From: Anaerolineae bacterium | GTDB taxonomy: Bacteria > Chloroflexota > Anaerolineae > JACIWP01 | Length of the DNA stretch: 36,215 nt | Assembly (NCBI GenBank): GCA_028275445.1 | Contig: JAPWUQ010000004.1 | Span: 1-36,215, forward strand | Direction of reading: 5' to 3' | Position numbers and translations under genes: made by a program | Notes under the pieces: generated by a model | The model's input: the letters and a program-made list of their open reading frames with translations, nothing else | What the model was told of the DNA's origin: nothing | The model's database searches: none | In this document: in pieces, positions 1 through 8,358 of the stretch | Numbering within the stretch: the first letter of the stretch is position 1 | How the letters are laid out: every line of letters begins with the position of its first letter

Positions 1-1244
1 GCACAGGTCACGCTGTGCTGTTCCTCGATGCCCATGCCGAGGCCATCGCGCACCACCGGGTTATCCCGCCAGACCTTGCCGAATCCCATGATCGGCTCCC
101 AGGCGGCCTGGTGCGCCGGCGGGCCGTGATACACCACCTCGCCCAGCAGAGCGAGCTGTACCTTCCACGGGTCCGGGTTCTCCGGGTGCCATTCCATCTT
201 GGCCCGCTGGAACCACTGGACGATGCGGCCGCCTTCCATCATCGCCTCGGTGATGGGATAGCCGAAGATGTCCAGGCCGCCGCGCTTGTCGAAAAAGTCC
301 AGGAAGGCCTCGGTGACCACATGGCCGGTGGCGGCGAAGTAGCGCGCCCGCGGGTTCCAGGGGGTGACCCAGTTGGGCACGGGCGGGTCGGCCGGCCCAT
401 ATATCTCACTGCCCAGCAGTCCCAACTGCACCTTGTAGGGGTCCGGGTTCTCCGGATGCCACTCGAAGCGCGCCCGCTGGAAATATTGGACAGTGCGGCC
501 CCCTTCCGTGAACTCTTCCGAGATGGGATAGCCGAAGATGTCCAGTCCGCCCCGTCTCTCCCAGAAGTCGAGGAACGCGCCCTGGACAGTGTGCCCCGTT
601 TCGGGGAAAAAGCGGGTGCGCACCGCCGGCGTCACCGGCGTGGTGCCCGGCCATTTCGGCTGTCGGTTCAGCCATTCCCATCCCAGGTCTCCCAGACGCA
701 CTGCCGTACTGCCCGGGTGCAGTTCCATGCGCGCCCGCTGGAAGTACTGGATGGTGATGCCGCCCTCCACCAGGAACGGCTCGGTGATGGGATAGCCGAA
801 GACCGTCAGACCGCCGTAGCGGTTGAAGAACTGCAGGAAAGCGCCAGTGACGGTGTGGCCGGTCTCGGGGAAATAGCGCAGGTTCCAGGGCCACGGCCTG
901 GGGGGCGCCGGCACCGGCGGGTCCGCCGGCCCATGGATCTGATAGCCCAGCAGTCCCAACTGCACCTTGTAAGGGTCGGGGTTCTCCGGATGCCACTCGA
1001 AGCGCGCCCGCTGGAAATACTGGACGCTGAAGCCGTTCTCCAGGAACTCGTCAGTGAGGGGGTAGCCGAAAATGGCCAGCCCACCGTAGCGGTTGAAGAA
1101 ATCGAGGAAGGCCCCCCGCACCGTATGGCCGGTCTCCGGAAAATAGCGGGCGTCGTAGGCCAGTGCGGGAGAACCTGCCGGCAGGAGCAGGGCCATCGCC
1201 AGGGCCAAAATCACGACCAACCAGAGCATCTTGCGTGTGCGCAT
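1..1244 (-). CDS. Secreted protein with four FPETGH-type repeats (3' end outside window)
   Basis: A minus-strand frame opens at ATG 1244 and stays open to the window edge for 414 codons, so the C-terminus is missing. GGGAGG lies 9 bases before the start. Residues 1-29 form a signal peptide (MRTRK, a long Leu/Ala core, then SPALA). Four repeats of about 72 residues follow at roughly 33-104, 122-194, 211-283 and 301-373. Each has the pattern F-(P)-E/A-T-GH-x-V, GAFLDFF, GGLxIFGYPI, VQYFQRARFEWHPENPDP and VQLGLLG. Spacers are Pro-rich. The visible C-terminus (residues 386-414, GFGKVW then LGMGIEEQ) resembles the last domain of the lipoprotein at 5627-8269. I know this repeat from predicted extracellular proteins of Chloroflexota but know of no assigned biochemical role. 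Cell-surface binding is an inference. It is divergent from the response-regulator gene. Confidence 0.85.
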   Translation of the reverse strand, partial: MRTRKMLWLVVILALAMALLLPAGSPALAYDARYFPETGHTVRGAFLDFFNRYGGLAIFGYPLTDEFLENGFSVQYFQRARFEWHPENPDPYKVQLGLLGYQIHGPADPPVPAPPRPWPWNLRYFPETGHTVTGAFLQFFNRYGGLTVFGYPITEPFLVEGGITIQYFQRARMELHPGSTAVRLGDLGWEWLNRQPKWPGTTPVTPAVRTRFFPETGHTVQGAFLDFWERRGGLDIFGYPISEEFTEGGRTVQYFQRARFEWHPENPDPYKVQLGLLGSEIYGPADPPVPNWVTPWNPRARYFAATGHVVTEAFLDFFDKRGGLDIFGYPITEAMMEGGRIVQWFQRAKMEWHPENPDPWKVQLALLGEVVYHGPPAHQAAWEPIMGFGKVWRDNPVVRDGLGMGIEEQHSVTC

Positions 1245-1328
1245 GCTGTTATCCTCCCTGACGCCACTGCCGGCGTCCGTGTGCACACTCTCCCCAAACG
1301 GGAATCCGGACAAAACCTTACATAACTA

Positions 1329-1357
1329 ATTATAGCAGGTTCATCATAAAATTGCAA
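1329..1357 (-). promoter_or_regulatory. Sigma-70-like promoter of the repeat-protein gene
   Basis: Read on the minus strand, TTGCAA (1357-1352), a 17-base spacer and a perfect TATAAT (1334-1329) form a consensus-like promoter. Transcription from about 1322 would give a 5' leader of some 78 nt before the ATG at 1244. The region is AT-rich compared with its surroundings. Confidence 0.75.
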
Positions 1358-1389
1358 GCATTTTGTAAGGTTCTGAAAACGGTTTTCCC

Positions 1390-1418
1390 TTGCTTTTGAC
1401 GATAAAATATGCTACATT
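1390..1418 (+). promoter_or_regulatory. Sigma-70-like promoter of the response regulator-sirtuin operon
   Basis: TTGCTT (1390-1395), a 17-base spacer and TACATT (1413-1418) lie about 55 bases before the ATG at 1473. An overlapping TTGACG at 1396 has no well-spaced -10. The element is back-to-back with the minus-strand promoter at 1329-1357. Confidence 0.55.
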
Positions 1419-1472
1419 AGGGACAAATGTAAGACGTACGCGCATGGCATTTTGTTCATGCAGGGAGCACAT

Positions 1473-2603
1473 ATGGCCCAACGCATACTCGTTGTGGACG
1501 ATGACGTCAACGCTCTGCGGCTGATCGCCTATGCCTTGCATCGCGAGGGGTTTGAGACGCTGACCGCCAAGAGCGGCCCGGAAGCGCTCCAGATCCTCTC
1601 CGAGACGCCGGTGGACCTCGTCATCCTGGACATCATGATGCCGGAAATGGATGGCTACGAGGTATGCCGGCGCATTCGCGAACAGCCGGCGACGGCCCGC
1701 CTGCCCGTCATCATGCTGACCGCCAAGTCCCAGGTGGAAGACAAGGTGCGGGGCTTCCAGGTGGGGGCCGACGACTACGTCACCAAACCGGTCCTGCCGG
1801 CGGAGCTGATCGCCCGGGTAAAGGCGCTCCTGGCGCGCGCATCCTATATCGCCCAGCCGGCGGCCACCCAGCGCGCCAATGTCATCACCTTCCTGGGAGC
1901 CAAGGGCGGCGTGGGCACCTCCACGCTGGTGGTCAACGTGGGCATTGCCCTGGCCGAGCGCAAGAAGTCGGTCATCCTCTTCGACGCGAACTATCATACC
2001 GGCACCATCGCCATGCAGTTGGGACTGCGCCCGGGGCCTGGCCTGGCGGCCCTGTTCAAGGACGCGGCCGGCATCCCCGCCAAGGCAGTGACCAGCGCCC
2101 TGGTGCCGCATGCCTCCGGACTGCGCGTCTTCCCCACCGTCCCGCGGGAGGAGCTGGCGGGCATCACTATCCCGCCGGCCAGGACACACCAGATCCTCGA
2201 GGAGCTGGAACAGCAGGCCGATTTCGTGCTGGTGGATGCCGGCGCCTGCTTCACCCCCCATGCGAACGTCTGCATCTCGCGCAGCCGGCGCGTCGTAGTG
2301 GTCACGGAATCCGACCCCCTGGCGCTGGAAGCGGCCCAGCAAACCATCTCCGCATTGATGAAGATGGACCTGCACGGCGCGATAGTGGATGTAGTGCTGG
2401 TAAACCGCACCCGCTCGGCGACGGTGGTCTCCCGTACGGAGGCCGAGCAGTTCCTTGGGATGACGCTGGCCGGCTACATCATCCCGGCCCCCGAGATGTG
2501 CTTCCAGGCCAACCGCAACCGCATCCCCATCATGCTGGCACAGCCGGGCAACCTGACGGTGGAGCAGATCCGGGAGCTGGCCGATTACCTGGCACGCGGC
2601 TGA
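1473..2603 (+). CDS. Response regulator receiver domain fused to CpaE/TadZ-like ATPase
   Basis: The 376-residue protein has two domains. Residues 4-122 are a CheY-like receiver with the acidic pocket D9-D11, phospho-acceptor D53, T83 and K105. Residues 136-376 are a MinD/ParA-type ATPase with the deviant Walker A KGGVGTS at 144-150, as in CpaE/TadZ. Members of that family position Flp/Tad pilus machinery or other polar structures. No other tad/cpa genes are in the window, so the partner is unknown. Start: an in-frame TTG at 1452 exists, but ATG 1473 has AGGGAG five bases upstream and begins exactly at the receiver fold (MAQRILVVDDD). The sirtuin gene follows after 12 bases, so the two are probably one operon. 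The receiver could gate ATP binding, dimerisation or localisation; that part is inference. Confidence 0.88.
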   Translation: MAQRILVVDDDVNALRLIAYALHREGFETLTAKSGPEALQILSETPVDLVILDIMMPEMDGYEVCRRIREQPATARLPVIMLTAKSQVEDKVRGFQVGADDYVTKPVLPAELIARVKALLARASYIAQPAATQRANVITFLGAKGGVGTSTLVVNVGIALAERKKSVILFDANYHTGTIAMQLGLRPGPGLAALFKDAAGIPAKAVTSALVPHASGLRVFPTVPREELAGITIPPARTHQILEELEQQADFVLVDAGACFTPHANVCISRSRRVVVVTESDPLALEAAQQTISALMKMDLHGAIVDVVLVNRTRSATVVSRTEAEQFLGMTLAGYIIPAPEMCFQANRNRIPIMLAQPGNLTVEQIRELADYLARG

Positions 2604-2615
2604 TAGAGAGGAGAA

Positions 2616-3389
2616 ATGTCCCGACCTCAGCAAGAGCTGATTCAGCGGGCGATAGAACTGCTGGCGAACAGCCGGCGGGCGGTGGCCCTGACCGGCGCCG
2701 GCATCAGCACCCCTTCCGGCATCCCTGATTTCCGCAGTCCCTCCTCGGGGCTGTGGAGCCAGGTCAATCCCATGGTGGTGGCCTCGAAGTGGGGCTTTCG
2801 CGCCAACCCGCAGGCATTTTACGAATGGATCGCCCCCCTGGCGGAGCAGATGCTCACCGCCTTACCCAACCCGGCCCATCTGGCCCTGGCGGAGCTGGAA
2901 GGGCTGGGCAAACTGCATGCCGTCATCACCCAGAACATTGACAGCCTGCATCAGCGCGCCGGCTCCCAACGGGTGTTGGAACTGCACGGCCATGCACGGC
3001 AGGCCTTCTGCGTGCGGTGCCAGCACGCAGTCCCCACTGACCAGGTGCTGGAGCAGTGGCGGATCACCCAGCGGGTGCCCCGCTGTCCCGAGTGCGGCGG
3101 GGTGCTGAAGCCGGCGGTGGTGCTTTTCGGCGATCTGCTCCCGCACGATGTCTGGCAGGCGGCGGAGAACGAGGCCCGGCACTGCGACGTGATGCTCATC
3201 GCCGGCTCATCCCTGGAGGTCGCGCCGGCCTCGGACCTGCCGCTGATGGCCTATCACGCCGGCGCTCGGCTCATCCTGGTCAATTACCAGCCCACCCCGC
3301 TGGATCATCTGATGGAAGTGGCGCTGTACGCCGATGTGGCGGAGGCCCTGCCGGCCATCGCCGCCGGCGTGCGGGAAGCGATACAGTAA
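2616..3389 (+). CDS. cobB: NAD-dependent protein deacylase, sirtuin (Sir2/CobB family)
   Basis: The 257-residue protein carries all sirtuin signatures: GAGIS (27-31) and PDFR (37-40) of the NAD site, TQNID (105-109), catalytic His124 in ELHGH, and the zinc ribbon C132-C135...C157-C160. GSS (197-199) and VNYQPTPLD near the C-terminus complete the Rossmann fold. It removes acyl groups from protein lysines using NAD, giving nicotinamide and O-acyl-ADP-ribose. ATG 2616 is preceded by GAGAGGAG, and the gene lies 12 bases after the response regulator-ATPase gene. I do not see the Tyr/Arg pair that marks desuccinylases in the FYEW region, so deacetylase activity is more likely. The gene symbol follows the family and is not a proof of orthology. 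Confidence 0.93.
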   Translation: MSRPQQELIQRAIELLANSRRAVALTGAGISTPSGIPDFRSPSSGLWSQVNPMVVASKWGFRANPQAFYEWIAPLAEQMLTALPNPAHLALAELEGLGKLHAVITQNIDSLHQRAGSQRVLELHGHARQAFCVRCQHAVPTDQVLEQWRITQRVPRCPECGGVLKPAVVLFGDLLPHDVWQAAENEARHCDVMLIAGSSLEVAPASDLPLMAYHAGARLILVNYQPTPLDHLMEVALYADVAEALPAIAAGVREAIQ

Positions 3390-3425
3390 GGGCATGATGG
3401 CGCTGTGCTCCTACAGAGGGACGCG

Positions 3426-3456
3426 AAAAAGGGCCCGCGTACCGCGGGCCCTTTTT
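3426..3456. terminator. Perfect bidirectional intrinsic terminator
   Basis: A 14-base perfect inverted repeat, AAAAAGGGCCCGCG then CGCGGGCCCTTTTT, with a 3-base TAC loop. The T run ends the hairpin on the plus strand, and the symmetric A run gives a T run on the minus strand. It therefore serves both the sirtuin gene ending at 3389 and the convergent FG-GAP gene ending at 3477. Confidence 0.93.
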
Positions 3457-3476
3457 GCATTCCCGGGGCAGGGTGC

Positions 3477-5453
3477 TCAGCGGTTGCGGATGACCAGCGG
3501 CAGGGCACCCACCCGATCCACCAGGGACAGGGTGATGTCGCAGTAGCCCAGCCGGTTGATGACGCCGGCCCCGCCATCCACGATAACGGTGGCGCGGTAG
3601 GTGCCCAGCGTCAGGCCGGCGGTATCAAAGGCCAGGTAGATATCCGCCGGCGTCGTCCCATGGGTCGGATAAATGGTCAACCACTCCACCGCAGAGAGCA
3701 GGACCTTCTTCCCGTTGACCACCGCCTCCAGCCCCTCGTCGGTGACGTGAACACTCTCCACCTGATTGGCCTGGGCCTGCAGGGCATCCCACTGATCCTT
3801 GAAGATGACGGTGGCGTACCAGTGGATGCCGCCGGCGCCGCCGCCGGCCTGGGTCACCCGCAGGGCACGCTGTGGGATGGCGCGCCCGGGCTTGGAGACA
3901 ATGTTGATGGTGTTGGGAGTGACCTGCATGGTGGGCGCCACCACGGTCACGGTGACCGGCACGCTGACCGGGCTGTTGGCCACGCCGGCGCCGCCGCTGA
4001 TGACGATATTGGTGGTCAGGGTGCCGGCCGACACCCGATCCGCCACCACTGCCACGTTGATGGTGCCGGGGGTCTGCCCGGAGGTGGGCCAGATGGACAG
4101 CCAGTCCACCTGCGGGTTCAACTGCGCCGTCCAGGAGATGGCGCCGGTGGCGGTGGCGTTGGTGACGGTGAGGGTCTGGGCCGGCGGCGCGGAGCTACCA
4201 TACTCCATCTGGAAGGTCAGCGAGGTCGGGGAGACCTCCAGGCGCGGCCCGGTGACGACGCCGGTGCCGCCGTCCACATCGCCGGTGGCGAACACCGCCC
4301 GGTACGAGCCGCTCTTGGACCAGATGATGGAGGTGGAGGTGCCCGTCGTGCCGGGCCGATAGGCGCGCACCAGGTTGTCCTTGAGGATCAGCACATCACT
4401 GCGGCCGTCGGCATCAATGTCGCCGGAGCGGATGTCCGTCCAGCCCTCGCCGATGACCTCGTTCAGGCTGATAGCGGTTCCGTAGCGGTCCACACCATAG
4501 AGGCCGGCGTGAGGCGGGGGCACGTTGCGCAGGAGCGCGACCTCATCCGCGCCGTCGCCGTCGTAGTCGGCCATAGTCACCCAGCGGAAGGCGGTGCCGA
4601 AGCCGGTGGAGTAAATGGATTCCAGCCCCTGTCCGACCCCCCGCACGCGGAAGATGACCATGTTGGTGCCCTGGACGGAGCTGATGTTGCGCACGGCGGC
4701 GATGTCGTCCAGGCCGTTGTTATCGGCGTCGCCGGCGGCGATGCGCTCAAAATAGTAGCCGAAGGAATCCTGGGCGATGGTCTGGCCGGTCTGGGCGTTC
4801 AGCACCAGGATGAGGCCCTGGGTGGTGGGGACTTGCTGACGGGTGAGCGCCAGTTCCGCCCGGCCGTCGCCGATGAAGTTGCCGGCGACCATGTCCGCCC
4901 ACTGGGCGCCGAACTCCATATCCTGGAGCAGGGTCCACTGGGTGCCGGCCTCGTTGCCCTTATACACCAGCAGACGCGCCTTGGCCGTGGCAGTGTTGTC
5001 ATCGCGCAGGAGCATCAGCTCGTCCCGGCCGTCGGCGTCAATATCGGCCGCGACCGCCTTCACCCAGTTGAAGCCGGACAGCACCTGTTCGAAGGTGACC
5101 TTGGTGCCGGCCGTCGGGAAGGGATCATATATCTTGGCCCGTGACCCGCCGAGCGCCACAATTTCATCATCGCCATCGCCGTTGAAGTCACCCGTGGTGA
5201 CGAAGTTCCATCCCCCTTCGGGGGAGGTCCAGGTGGCAGGGTCTGTGCCGCTGGAATGGAAGGGGTCTTCCACCTGAATGTAGCCGTCGCTCCGGATCAA
5301 CACCACCTCGTCGTCATGAGCAACCGCCGCGATGCCGGGAGGGATGGTGATGTCCTCTGTCTCTCCCTGTCCCATCGCCGGCGGCACCAGCGCCATGAGC
5401 ACGAGCAGTGCCAGCAGGCCGAGCGTCGCTACCAGTCTTGCGGATTTGCGCAT
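3477..5453 (-). CDS. Secreted FG-GAP/VCBS propeller protein with BACON-like domains
   Basis: The 658-residue exported protein starts at ATG 5453, with GGAGG seven bases upstream. Residues 1-28 are a signal peptide with probable cleavage after AMG. Residues of about 35-400 carry at least six Asp-rich FG-GAP/VCBS-type loops (DFNGDGDDE, DIDADGRDE, NFIGDGRAE, DADNNGLDD, DYDGDGADE, DIDADGRSD). In this family such loops bind calcium in a beta-propeller. Residues of about 405-505 match a BACON-like Ig fold (SPTSLTF, WLSIWPTSGQTP), and a second related unit, containing WLTIYPTHGTTP, fills about 510-640. The protein ends LPLVIRNR. BACON domains are often linked to carbohydrate or surface binding. Function here is unknown; a surface adhesin or glycan-binding role is inference. 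Confidence 0.87.
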   Translation of the reverse strand: MRKSARLVATLGLLALLVLMALVPPAMGQGETEDITIPPGIAAVAHDDEVVLIRSDGYIQVEDPFHSSGTDPATWTSPEGGWNFVTTGDFNGDGDDEIVALGGSRAKIYDPFPTAGTKVTFEQVLSGFNWVKAVAADIDADGRDELMLLRDDNTATAKARLLVYKGNEAGTQWTLLQDMEFGAQWADMVAGNFIGDGRAELALTRQQVPTTQGLILVLNAQTGQTIAQDSFGYYFERIAAGDADNNGLDDIAAVRNISSVQGTNMVIFRVRGVGQGLESIYSTGFGTAFRWVTMADYDGDGADEVALLRNVPPPHAGLYGVDRYGTAISLNEVIGEGWTDIRSGDIDADGRSDVLILKDNLVRAYRPGTTGTSTSIIWSKSGSYRAVFATGDVDGGTGVVTGPRLEVSPTSLTFQMEYGSSAPPAQTLTVTNATATGAISWTAQLNPQVDWLSIWPTSGQTPGTINVAVVADRVSAGTLTTNIVISGGAGVANSPVSVPVTVTVVAPTMQVTPNTINIVSKPGRAIPQRALRVTQAGGGAGGIHWYATVIFKDQWDALQAQANQVESVHVTDEGLEAVVNGKKVLLSAVEWLTIYPTHGTTPADIYLAFDTAGLTLGTYRATVIVDGGAGVINRLGYCDITLSLVDRVGALPLVIRNR

Positions 5454-5567
5454 TTTGTACCCTCCAGATTTGGTAATGCTTGGGCTTTCCGTTCGAACTC
5501 AGCGAGCAGTACAGCAGGGGCGGACATACCATGATGCCGCAATCAGCCCGGCGATGGCATCGGCCGG

Positions 5568-5596
5568 ATTATAACACAGCGCACAGGGTACGGCAA
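5568..5596 (-). promoter_or_regulatory. Sigma-70-like promoter of the FG-GAP protein gene
   Basis: On the minus strand, TTGCCG (5596-5591), a 17-base spacer and a perfect TATAAT (5573-5568) lie about 115 bases before ATG 5453. This gives an untranslated leader of roughly 108 nt. It starts 31 bases beyond the stop of the upstream lipoprotein gene, so the FG-GAP gene can be transcribed on its own. Confidence 0.7.
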
Positions 5597-5626
5597 ACCT
5601 TTCCGCCGGCCGGCGTGCCATGTGGG

Positions 5627-8269
5627 CTACCTGGGCAACAGCATCTGCCAGGTGCCGTCGAAGAAGATGGCGAACACCTGCCCGCGGTCGTTGTGCCAGG
5701 CCAGGCCCCGCTCAAAGGGCTGAAGCACGGCCCGGTAGCCGCGCTCCGGCTCCAGGCCCCAACCCAGCCGGCCGCGCACTTCAGGGTACGTGCACCAGAC
5801 CAGGCCGAAGCCGCGTTTGGGCTGAACCATGCCGGCCGGCGCCGGCGCCTGACAGGCGTACTCTTCCGGCCCCGTCCATGCATCCGCCACCGCCATGTAC
5901 CCGCCGTCGCCCCACAGCACGTAAATCTGCCGCACATCCCCGCGCCAGAACATGAGGCCGTGCTGGAAGGGCTGTTCCGCCATGTCCATTTCCACCTCGG
6001 CGTCGGTCGGACAGCCCAGCAGGGATGTGTCAAAAGTGCGGAAGGCGGGGGCAACGGGCCGCGCGCAGGCCGTCGGGGTCGGCGCCGGCGTGGGCATCTG
6101 TGGAGTGGGAGCGGAGAGCGCGGCCGGCGAAGGCGTCAGCGTCGGCCAGGGCGACGGTGTGGGTGTGATGGTGGGCGCCGGCGGCGCGGGGACCGGCGCA
6201 TCCTGCACCACCAGCACCTTGCCCTGGATGCCTACCGCGACATAGACGCGCCGGCTGACCGCGTCGGCAGTGATGCTCGCCGGCGGCTCCGGGAGCATTA
6301 TGCGCGCTACCTCTCCCAGTGTGCGGGCGTCCAGCACCAACAGTTCGCCCTGGGCCGTGCGCTGTGCTCCAGCGGCTGGGATCTGGCCGGCGATGAACAG
6401 GTGATGGGTGGCCGGCACATAGGCGATGTCTATCGGCATGGCATCCAGCCGGCGCTCCGACAGATGGGCCAGGGAATCCAGGTCGTCCACGTACAGGCGG
6501 TAGCTGGAGAAATGGACGGCCGTGGAGTACAGACGTCGGCCATCCGCGTCCAGCCAGATCGCGGTGGTGCTGACCCCTCCCAGGTAGCCGGGCAACTGCT
6601 CCCCGGTGCGCAGGTCCAGGACATAGATGACCATGCCGCCGTTGGAGCCGGGGATGCCGTTAAAGGCCACCATGAAGGCGCGCTGTTGGACCGGGTCCAC
6701 CCAAGTCTCCACCGGCTCCACCGGCATGTTCCATATGGAGAGGGGCGTGATGCGGAGCGCGGAGACCGCCTGCAGGGAGACAGCATGGATAATGTGCGTG
6801 CCGGCATATACCCTTTCCCGCGACGCATCCACTGCCACCGCCAGCGGCGCATGGGGCGGCACATCTTCCAGCGGCACCATCTGGGCGGAGACGACATCCG
6901 GGTCCACCACCGCCAGGGAGCGGCCGGCCTGGCTGACAACGTACAGCGTCCCCCGCACCGGGTCCAGGGCCATGTCAGAAGGGCTGGGGAGGTCTATAAG
7001 ATGATGGGCCTGCAGATTGGCATCCATGTATTGTACGGCGCCGGCCGCCGGCAGGGCCACATATATCCGCTGGCGGGCGCTGTCCGCCTCCATATCGCTG
7101 GGTATCAGCGCGGTGGGGATCCAGCCCGTGGGTGAACCGGTGTCGAGGTCAATTGCCACCACGTTGTGGTCGGCCCGATTGGCGGCGAAGAGCCGCCGGC
7201 CGCTGTCATCCAATGCCAGCGCGGTGGTGCCGTTCCCCACGGGGAATGTACGGGCGGCCTGCAGGGTCGCGGCGTCAATCTCCCACACTGCCCCGTCCCA
7301 GGAGCAGGCGACGTACAGCCGGCCGGTGATGGGATGAACCAGGGCCTGCCGCGGGTCCTGCCCGATGGCCGCTCTTCCAACCAGGGCGCCCGTGCCGATG
7401 TCAAAGGCCGCCATCCAAGAGGTGCTGGTAGATTCGTCGTAATCGTTGACGTACCAGCGTCCCAGTTTTTCGTCCAGGGCCAGCGTCTGGTACGATTTGG
7501 TGTACTGGTCCATGACGATGTCCTTGCTCGTCACGTCAAAGCCCAGCACCCGCTGAAACCCCACGGCAAGCAGGATATTGCGCGCCGCATCCAGGGCCAT
7601 GGAATAGGCGTAGAAACCTTCCGGCGTCTGGAAAGAGCCGAGCACGGTGCCCGCCGGCATTTGCCAGATATCTATGCGGCTCAGGCCCGAATACCCCACA
7701 TACAGCCGGTCGCCGGCGGCCAGCAGGGCCGTCGGGGGTGCGGGCAGGGGCCAGGTCTTCTGTAAGGCATCGTTTTCGATGAGATAGAGCTGGTTCGGCG
7801 ACTCGCTGGCGGCATAGAGCCGGTGCGCCGCCGGCGATGCGGCCAGCGCCACTGGGTAGCCCTGCAGGGAGATGCCGCCCACCACGACGCGGCCATCCTG
7901 CGCGATCAGCAGGACGGGGTCCTGCCGGCAGAGGATGTACAGCTTGCCGTTCATCCAGCTCAGCGCCACCGGTTCGCGCCCGAAGGCCGGCTGGTCGCTG
8001 AGGCGCACTTCTTCCAGGAGAGCGATACCGCCCGCCGGCGTGGGCGAGGCCGATGGCGCGGGCGCCGGCGATGTGGGGGGCAGCGCGGTGGTGGGAGGCG
8101 GGGCCGGCGTGAAGGTGGGCGAGGGAGCCGCAGGCGTCGGACTGCTGGTAGCGGTCGGGATGGGGCTGGCAGGGATACCTGGCCGACAGCCGGCCATCCC
8201 GATCGCGAGAATGACCAGCAGGATGCCGATCACCATTTTCCCCGACCATTTCCCAAGGGAGGTGCTCAT
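5627..8269 (-). CDS. YVTN-type beta-propeller lipoprotein with C-terminal GFGxVW domain
   Basis: The predicted product has 880 residues. I chose ATG 8269 because it opens a lipoprotein signal (MSTSLGKWSGK, hydrophobic core, lipobox GMAGC with Cys28); the frame continues upstream without a signal peptide. GGAG lies seven bases before this ATG. After Cys28 comes a Ser/Thr/Pro spacer (to about 75). Blade-like repeats of the YVTN/SMP-30 kind follow to about 690 (for example GRLYVACSWDGAVWEID, RRVYVAVGIQGKVLVVQD). A second Thr/Pro-rich linker leads to a C-terminal domain of about 140 residues with FxHGLMFWR, QIYVLWG, RGFGLVW and LGWGLE. The end of the truncated gene at 1-1244 shares the last motifs. 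It is probably displayed on the cell surface; ligand and activity are unknown. Confidence 0.85.
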   Translation of the reverse strand: MSTSLGKWSGKMVIGILLVILAIGMAGCRPGIPASPIPTATSSPTPAAPSPTFTPAPPPTTALPPTSPAPAPSASPTPAGGIALLEEVRLSDQPAFGREPVALSWMNGKLYILCRQDPVLLIAQDGRVVVGGISLQGYPVALAASPAAHRLYAASESPNQLYLIENDALQKTWPLPAPPTALLAAGDRLYVGYSGLSRIDIWQMPAGTVLGSFQTPEGFYAYSMALDAARNILLAVGFQRVLGFDVTSKDIVMDQYTKSYQTLALDEKLGRWYVNDYDESTSTSWMAAFDIGTGALVGRAAIGQDPRQALVHPITGRLYVACSWDGAVWEIDAATLQAARTFPVGNGTTALALDDSGRRLFAANRADHNVVAIDLDTGSPTGWIPTALIPSDMEADSARQRIYVALPAAGAVQYMDANLQAHHLIDLPSPSDMALDPVRGTLYVVSQAGRSLAVVDPDVVSAQMVPLEDVPPHAPLAVAVDASRERVYAGTHIIHAVSLQAVSALRITPLSIWNMPVEPVETWVDPVQQRAFMVAFNGIPGSNGGMVIYVLDLRTGEQLPGYLGGVSTTAIWLDADGRRLYSTAVHFSSYRLYVDDLDSLAHLSERRLDAMPIDIAYVPATHHLFIAGQIPAAGAQRTAQGELLVLDARTLGEVARIMLPEPPASITADAVSRRVYVAVGIQGKVLVVQDAPVPAPPAPTITPTPSPWPTLTPSPAALSAPTPQMPTPAPTPTACARPVAPAFRTFDTSLLGCPTDAEVEMDMAEQPFQHGLMFWRGDVRQIYVLWGDGGYMAVADAWTGPEEYACQAPAPAGMVQPKRGFGLVWCTYPEVRGRLGWGLEPERGYRAVLQPFERGLAWHNDRGQVFAIFFDGTWQMLLPR

Positions 8270-8329
8270 CTCTGCGCTCCATATTGCGGTTCTGGCATGC
8301 GGCGCGGGGCGTGCACGGCGGGCATGCGC

Positions 8330-8358
8330 TTGCGCGTCGACATATTCGATGCTATCAT
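8330..8358 (+). promoter_or_regulatory. Promoter of the histidine kinase gene
   Basis: TTGCGC (8330-8335), a 17-base spacer and TATCAT (8353-8358) lie 60 bases before ATG 8419. The -10 hexamer overlaps the opposing minus-strand -10 at 8354-8359. Confidence 0.5.

Noticed and set aside
15-1325. Long plus-strand open frame (about 436 codons)
   Set aside because: It is antisense to the FPETGH-repeat gene. Its product is Arg/His-rich without a domain, and it runs through the minus-strand promoter and start region.
1344-2633. Minus-strand open frame of 429 codons
   Set aside because: It is antisense to the receiver-ATPase gene, which has intact catalytic motifs; the antisense product has no recognisable domain.
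3405-5144. Plus-strand open frame of 579 codons
   Set aside because: It begins before the terminator hairpin and is antisense to the FG-GAP gene, whose frame has a signal peptide and calcium-loop repeats. It is an artefact of high GC.
5488-5500. GTTCGAACTC resembling a tRNA T-loop
   Set aside because: The flanking bases do not form a T stem and no acceptor or anticodon arms are found. No tRNA gene.
5603-5614. CGCCGGCCGGCG as a terminator of the propeller lipoprotein gene
   Set aside because: It is a continuous palindrome with no loop or T tract and matches the general GCCGGC excess of the window.
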